Shown piece after piece: positions 58,046-64,000 of a DNA stretch of 64,000 nt. The stretch covers positions 26,038,001-26,102,000 of the forward strand of contig CM060733.1 in NCBI GenBank assembly GCA_030704615.1, read 5' to 3'. The translations under genes were made by a program, and so were the position numbers. Origin of the DNA: Takakia lepidozioides. Its lineage: Eukaryota > Streptophyta > Takakiopsida > Takakiales > Takakiaceae. Positions within the stretch are counted from its first letter, which is position 1, and the number at the start of each line of letters is the position of its first letter. A model generated the notes under the pieces. It was not told the origin of the DNA and made no database searches. It saw only the letters and a program-made list of their open reading frames with translations.

Positions 58046-58678
58046 CAGCCACACCGCACTACTAACTCACGTTTGTGAGGTTGGGTACCGTGTGAGCAGG
58101 CTTACGCTAGCACATAGGCATATTCCACTTATTCCCCAAGAATTCATAGAATATGCTATAGTGAAACTAAAATGTGCTCACGCGGAAAGAAAAAACAATA
58201 CGAAACTATCTGAAAACTGTGCTCACAAGACAAAAGTTATGAAATTAATCGTCCAAAGCTTAACTCATGTGAGCACAAAGACCCACAAATATATTTGCCA
58301 GAACTCAAAGGTCAGCAAATATAAACAATGTGATATTTGATAAAACATTGTGTATAGAACATCCCCAAGAACCACCCAAAAAATGGGTTTCGCCAACAAA
58401 ACACAAACGCATCTTGGGTTTTTGCCAGCAAACCTTGGGTTTCGTCGGCGAAATTGACGTTTTGTTTTTTTTGTTTTTTTTGTTTGTTTGAGGTTTCTCC
58501 CTTTCAAGCTCCTTCTATATGTTTAAGATTATATTTAGACCCCATGTAGACCGTAATAATGCAAAAAGACCCTATGTCCGTCTATTATATGTATTTCCGT
58601 GCATATCACCTCCATAACCGTGGATCTTGCTCACGCAACGTTTTTTTTGTGCGCACGCCATACCAATCCCCACGTCTA
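58046..58678. other. Spacer between two MITEs
   Basis: No gene recognised. GGTTTCGCC-like phrases with AACGC at 58,385-58,450 are weakly repeated. Confidence 0.4.
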
Positions 58679-58681
58679 TTA

Positions 58682-59058
58682 GAGCATCTCCACAATGCCA
58701 CGACACTTGTCCCAAAACGGCAATCTAGTGACGCGGGGTCCAAAAAAGTAGCGCAACTTGCTCCACGGTTGGCTCACCCGGTAGATTTGCTGCCGGTCCC
58801 CGCCTGAAATCTGCCTCCTGCCACGCACTTTTGCCAATCATATCGGGACCCGCCAACCACGTACATTAGATTTGTGAGTTATTTATGAGTTAATGAGATA
58901 TGATGTCCTCGGTCAACGCGCTGCCTCAGCGCTATATCTGCCGGGTCTTGTACCGTCCCAACCGTAGAGTGTCAGCCAACTAATCTTTGTAAAAATACCG
59001 ACGCCCCTGTAACCAGGGTATATAACGTTGACGGGCCGTGCTCACCATGGAGATGCTC
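58682..59058. mobile_element. PIF/Harbinger-type MITE with TTA duplication (copy B)
   Basis: GAGCATCTCCACAATG at the left mirrors CACCATGGAGATGCTC at the right. TTA flanks at 58,679-58,681 and 59,059-59,061. It has the same terminal core as copy A, and the interior is non-coding. Confidence 0.85.
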
Positions 59059-59325
59059 TTAGGCTAGTGCCTAACTACTGCTAACTACAAAAGTACGGCC
59101 GCACGGCCCTGCTTTAAATGTTTTAGCTCTAACTATTGTTATCTACTATTAACTAATCCTTTGTAGTTTATGGTGATTTTTAGCAGTACCCCCTTAGTGC
59201 TAAATCTAAACTAGCGCGTCGTTTACGGGCAGCTGCCCGCGCCACTTCTCCGTTTCGCTTTGCCATCTCCTTCTCCTTCGCGCTTCCCTCTTTTGTGCTG
59301 CTATGTAGTTCATTTTGCTCTTTGT

Positions 59326-59455
59326 AGTTCTCCGTTGTGCTCCTGTAAAGATGAGCGGGGACAGCTGCATGCCTTCCACAACGTCTGTCGTCATCATACT
59401 GCAGCAGTTGCATCGGGCTTTGGTTGTGCCCACTCTTTTGTCTGCCCTTATCATG
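59326..59455 (+). pseudogene. Orphan Rieske exon, choline monooxygenase-like
   Basis: The frame reads KDERGQLHAFHNVCRHHTA and then GCAHSFVCPYHA. The paired Cys-x-His and Cys-x-x-His ligands of a Rieske 2Fe-2S cluster are complete, and FHNVC...FVCPYH matches plant choline monooxygenase, the first enzyme of glycine betaine synthesis in plastids. Where the family has CPYHGW the sequence diverges at once with no GT donor, and no other exon was found nearby. It is most likely a gene fragment, possibly carried by a transposon. Confidence 0.7.
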
Positions 59456-59459
59456 CGAC

Positions 59460-61760
59460 CTCATGTTCCCATAATTTCTCCCTAATGTGTGTGCTCTCTC
59501 TGCCCATTTTTAGACAATGTCAAATCTGTGGCCAAGTAGGGTTCTCTATACTGTCTATTACTGCCATTGGGTTCAAAGTCTAGCGGAGTTTTAGTGACAG
59601 CCTTCTCAAAAGACTGCAATTTGTAGCTTCAAAACATGTTCTTTGGGCCCAATCTGCCTCATCCATAATCTGGTAAATCATTGTTGTAATTTGTAACCCT
59701 AGGTGTAATGTCAATCTGTTGTGGCAACATGATATACGTTGTCAATTGCAGCTCTTTCTACAATGAATTGCACATTGTTGAAAGTTTATCCCATTGAATT
59801 GTGAAGTCAGAGGAGGTGAGATGTGAGTTACAAAGTAAGGCATGGACTTAACCACTATATTGATCTGTAGGGTCGATGCTTGTTCTACACCACAACTGGT
59901 ACCAATGGTGACATGTTGAGAGGCTTTGTGAATTGAACCGCACATATTACAGCCATATTATCCTTCAGGTGATCATCGTGGCCTCGAATCTTTGCATCAC
60001 AGCTGCACATGTTCTACTCTATCACTCTCTGACCTCACGATGAGTTGAAGCCAATGTACATGATGACTGACATCGCAAATGCAATGCTACATTTATTCCT
60101 GAAAAGTACTATATTTCAAATAAAGAGTTGAAAATTCATAGTTGGTTTGCATGTAATGCCACAACATTATACATTTTGTGTGTGTCCTTCTTGTGTCGAA
60201 CCTCCTTGTAAACCTCATCATCTCTCCATCAACAAGTGCCGACAGAAAGAAACTCACCGAATGAGCTATGGGAACCTCAAGGAGGTGAAACCCGGCTCTT
60301 CTACCCAAACACACAGTGTGAGCTCCAATTGAAACTTTCCATACGTCCTTAGCTCACTTGAAGCAAATACTAAACCAAATTAAGGAAAAAATAAGACATA
60401 GGCTTCTTCACATATCCATTGCTGACCCTTAAGCAATCGACAGCATCCTCCATGATCCCCTTCTAAAACTAATGTCACTAGGCCATACATATTGCAGTCA
60501 AGTTTGAAGGTTGAAGTATCACAAACCAATGTTGGCCAGGGGAAGAACATAAAAGAAGTTGAGGGAGAGGTCAATAAGTCCTAAGATAATAGCTGGAGCC
60601 TAGAGAAATTGCCCAAATTCGGTCACCCTGCACAAAACCTCAAAACCTTGTCAACATTGTACCAGTCTATAGTATAAAGTCTACAGTGAAGTCTAAATCA
60701 AGCAGCCACCTAACTTTTTTCTAGCAAACAGCCCAACTCTACTTCTCCCAAGAGTGTGTGTACTTTCCAATCCTATGCCAAAATACCAAGAATCTATTCA
60801 ATTTTACAGCCTGGACATACCGAAATTCATTTCAAATTTTGCTGCAGAGCACAGAGAGGAACTAGAGCCTTGGAGAATGATTGATTGGTAGATATCCCCA
60901 TGAGTCCAACTTCCCCAAATGAAAACAGTTCCTAAAGAGAGCATGAATACGAACCCGGGGTAAAGATCGAGAGCGCTCTTCTCTTTTACTGTCAACCCTC
61001 TTGAAATGTTATCTATGGACGGTATGGAAAACATGACATTTATAGATATATAGCAACTACCTGTACTAAAAGAGGGCAAAATATCCTACCCCAACATTAT
61101 AAAGGTCACATTTAATGAGGTTAAGTAGATCGAAAGTTATATTTGTTCATTAATTGTAATTATAATTATAATTAAAACTAAAAAATGTCCTTTTGTCAGA
61201 CAAGAATTAGATATCTAGCAGCATACAACTCTTTTTGAATTGACAAACATTTTGAAAGCAAATGAGTAAATATCTTGTGGTTGTTCTTCAGTGTATACTA
61301 AATGTATAGCTGGATAAAATGGGCAATACCTCTGGAAGCGAAAGCGGCTCTTATTTATGCAAACTCCGGTTGGCGTCATATACATATATACATGGATGAA
61401 TACAACCACATTTGAAATCTCATCATCATTTGGTTAAAATGGCTTGTTTAAATAAACTTAGGCTGCAAAAATAACAAGTCCAAGGCATCCATGGTCGGAG
61501 CCTCAATGTCCTAAATGATGGAAAGCCCAATAAAGTACTGCTGCAAAAGTCCATCATTTGCATCCAATATAATGACATATAACAACCACTTCATCATACA
61601 CAAAGAAGATGCTTTAAAACCATAGAAAGTAGAATCTTCACGCAACATTTTTCTTTCAATCTTTCTAGTGTAAAATTCTACATGATATACAAAACATAAC
61701 AATAAGAGAGATATAACATAGATGGAGGTAACGTTTAAAGAGGGTCCATTGTAATACCAA
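59460..61760. other. No recognisable gene
   Basis: Short ORFs without domain motifs on both strands. A 91-codon minus frame at 60,804-61,079 (VKEKSALDLYPGF, FIWGSWTHGD) reads like protein but is not recognised. Confidence 0.4.
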
Positions 61761-61761
61761 C

Positions 61762-62228
61762 ACGTTGGTCTGGTATCATGTTTAGGACATACCAGACTAA
61801 TATGAGTACCAAAGGTTTCATAAAATATTCACTGGTATCTATATTGGCAAAGGTATTTTGTCTAAATATTGGTATGAATACTAAATATCATTGTTACATC
61901 AATATTGGTTTATTCAAGTATCATTTTAATTAAAAGTTTAGTATCCAAAGAGAAAAAAAAACTTTGTGAAGTACAATGTATATGTAATATACATATAATA
62001 TACATATATAATTATATAATTTATACAATTATACTAATATTGTAAATAAAATACTCATACCAGAGCAAATGAGAACGACGGTGGGGAGTATTGATATGGC
62101 AACTGGTATGTAAGAGTATATATCAGCCTCGTATGGTATCTTCCTGAGTATAACATATTCTTATACGAGACTGATCTGCATATACCAATATATATATATG
62201 TCATTTGCTTGTATATCAGACCAACACT
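61762..62228. mobile_element. Possible MITE with short inverted ends
   Basis: GTTGGTCTGGTAT near 61,764 mirrors GTATATCAGACCAAC ending near 62,225. The interior is AT-rich with repeated TGGTAT. No target duplication is clear. Confidence 0.35.
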
Positions 62229-62348
62229 ACCTACCCCAAATTGGCACCTAAACCATCCGCCATTTAATAGTGATCGTCTTTTTACCGTCTTTTTTTTTTT
62301 ACCCCCTTGCACAACAATTATTTCTTCAAGTCCTTGGTGCCATTGTAG

Positions 62349-62869
62349 TTGGTGGAAAAATCGATATTTTATCAACGGATGTGGATTCCTAGATTTGATC
62401 ACTTTGAGAGGGCGCGACTTCTCATCAATGCCAAGTGGCAACAGATCAGAAGGCTCAAGCAAAAGTATCATAGTATGTTGCCAATAGAGCATATACATTA
62501 TGGCAAAGTAAGTCCTAAGTTATATGATACATGTGTATCAACTTAAGCCACAAATCTTTAGTTTGTGCACCTACCATTTGGCCACCCTCGTTCAAACTTT
62601 ACACAAAGATTTGGCTGAGGTGCATATTAGTAAGGAATGTAGAGATATGTTCAATTAAACAATTCAAGGATGTTATTTCATATGCAAAGTCTGAACAACA
62701 TCTTTCAAAAGATGCAGATTATGTGGTCGTAAAATGTATAGTTTCGAATGGTTCTATGGTTGCAAAGTCTTTGCTCCAAAAGTTTGGGTTACTTGATACC
62801 ATAGAGGTCAATTTGGCCTACAGCAATGTCCCCAAAAGTTGCAATCCCACCATATTGGTTGTATTATGA
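62349..62869 (+). CDS. Unrecognised coding-like blocks, possible exons
   Basis: One block (to ~62,506) reads RFDHFERARLLINAKWQQI and ends at a clean GTAAGT donor. A second open frame (62,560-62,869) reads VISYAKSEQHLSKDADYVVV. No family is recognised and no splice between them was proven. Confidence 0.25.
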
Positions 62870-62890
62870 GACAAGTGCAACGTCGAAACA

Positions 62891-63690
62891 TTATATTTGC
62901 AAAAACATTCTAACTATTGTATCACTTCTTGTGATTTTTAGTAATCGGATGGAGAATGTTGTGATAACTAATCCACGTAAGATTCCGCCTGCAATGGTTG
63001 TTCCACCTGTTGACGCTATAAGCCTCCAATCAGGTGTCACTGCAATGGTGGCTGCTGCAAACGAAATCAACATACACACCATAGATGCTAGAAGTAAACA
63101 CACTGTCGCATTTACAGTCCTTCGATGTCGCTTCAATTCATTTCGCAATTTCGTTTGTGGCAAAGAAATTGATGGAATGACGGGCAACATGATGGATGCC
63201 ACGGCCAAATAAAATGACAAGATGTCGCACAATATAAAGATTTTCATTGGGAGTACTCCATAGTATATTGACGCATTGTTTTCGTAGCTAAGAGGAGGTT
63301 GGAGTTGCCCGACAAAAGAGGCAGTTGTGACTAATGTTGATGTCACATAGATGGCATTTGCAGCATCAGTGAGGTTTTTTTTCCTCTCCTGAGTCTCGGT
63401 ATCCACTTTTTCATACCACCATACGCAGTCGTCTTCAGACACGAAGGGTCCGATATCAGCAATATTTTCACACCAGTCTTCCTGAAATATGTCAAGGCCG
63501 GCCTGTAACAACAAGCCAATGCACGCCTTCTTTCCAACATAATTCTTATGCCTTTTCTTTTCATTTAAGGAGCTTTGTTGTTCCCATGTGTTGTGCAAAC
63601 TCTTATAATCTACAAAGTCTCCGCAATGTTCTAGTTTGTCGCAATACCATCTTTTTTCCGCCTCATGCACTAAGTTCACTCCCCCCGCTG
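62891..63690 (-). CDS. Ankyrin-PGG domain membrane protein, C-terminal exon
   Basis: The frame is open from an acceptor-like GCGCAG at ~63,690 to a stop at 62,891. The N-terminal part (KACIGLLLQAGLDIF) looks like a degenerate ankyrin repeat. NAIYVTSTLVTTASFVGQLQPPL followed by FILCDILSFYLAVASIMLPV is a PGG-like domain, and four hydrophobic segments are visible. Plant ankyrin-PGG proteins (ACD6 type) sit in plasma membrane or ER and act in defence and cell-death signalling. The ankyrin exons should lie to the right, mostly off the window. Confidence 0.7.
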
Positions 63691-63699
63691 CGCACAATG

Positions 63700-64000
63700 A
63701 GAAGGAAGGCAGGGAGCATGTGGATGATATCGCGACAGCTTATTGATTTCCTAAATAGACCAACCACACCAATTATGGTGTTATTAAACTACTTCTCAAA
63801 ATCTAGAGGACACATTAAATTCAAATATGATCATACTGACAACAAGTGGGTAGATGTAGACTCAATTATTAGTTCAGTCACTATGACTTTTGATAGAGCG
63901 CAAACATTTATACTTTGAATGCTAATGATGCGAATGCTTTAAATGAATTTATTTCAGCCAAATAATAAATTCATTTGTCTTGTAAGAAAACATTTCTTTT
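63700..64000. other. Window edge, unresolved
   Basis: Contains a plus-strand frame to 63,918 with no recognised motif (HIKFKYDHTDNKWVDVDS). It may be intron of the ankyrin-PGG gene. Confidence 0.35.

Noticed and set aside
1-64000. Bacterial-type operons, rRNA, tRNA or organelle genes
   Set aside because: None seen; gene structure, introns and repeats are all nuclear plant type. The only tRNA-like boxes are the SINE head at 1940-1993.

Overview
The window is nuclear DNA from a land plant. The genes carry spliceosomal introns and belong to plant families: a plant CHX-type cation/H+ antiporter, a CYP710A sterol C22-desaturase, plant organelle PPR-DYW proteins, a nepenthesin/APCB1-like aspartic protease and an ankyrin-PGG protein. 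The repeat-rich, gene-poor layout and the style of the PPR repeats suggest a seed-free plant (lycophyte, fern or bryophyte). That placement is inference; I cannot name the species.

Layout. 0.2-3.7 kb (-): a multi-exon membrane-anchored aspartic protease whose introns hold a MITE, a tRNA-like SINE head and a LINE-type tail; its 3' end is off the window. 5.6-8.0 kb (-): a decayed hAT transposase gene. 8.8-10.0 kb: a ~180-bp satellite with a trimeric higher-order repeat, abutting a CACTA-type terminus at 9,994. 10.6-23.5 kb (-): a Helitron region. It holds a small unknown ORF (10,848-11,582), two exons of a CTF8 homologue (13,500-14,547), and a RepHel gene split by one frameshift into Rep plus helicase start (18,742-23,478) and helicase plus Ulp1-like cysteine protease (16,637-18,679). 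24.7-30.9 kb (-): a degenerate PPR gene interrupted by a LINE. 31.5-32.6 kb: a possible Helitron end, a DYW fragment and a LINE tail. 36.4-40.1 kb (+): an intact four-exon CHX antiporter. 40.7-43.9 kb: PPR scraps and a decayed Ty1/copia element. 44.7-45.6 kb: a complete non-autonomous CACTA element with target duplication. 46.4-47.9 kb: a LINE remnant. 50.3-50.9 kb: a 313-bp tandem duplication. 55.0-56.9 kb (+): an intact two-exon CYP710A gene preceded by a 17-codon uORF. 57.6-59.1 kb: two PIF/Harbinger-type MITEs with TTA duplications. 59.3 kb: an orphan Rieske exon resembling choline monooxygenase. 62.9-63.7 kb (-): the C-terminal exon of an ankyrin-PGG membrane protein.

The host genes that look intact (aspartic protease as far as visible, CHX, CYP710A, probably CTF8 and ankyrin-PGG) are unrelated in function. 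Most of the rest is transposon-derived. The most unusual object is the 16.6-23.5 kb Helitron, which joins a Rep/Pif1 helicase to a C-terminal Ulp1-like (C48) protease. It may be part of a larger element reaching 10.57 kb that would enclose a companion ORF and CTF8 exons. All family calls come from reading motifs by eye; no database search was possible.
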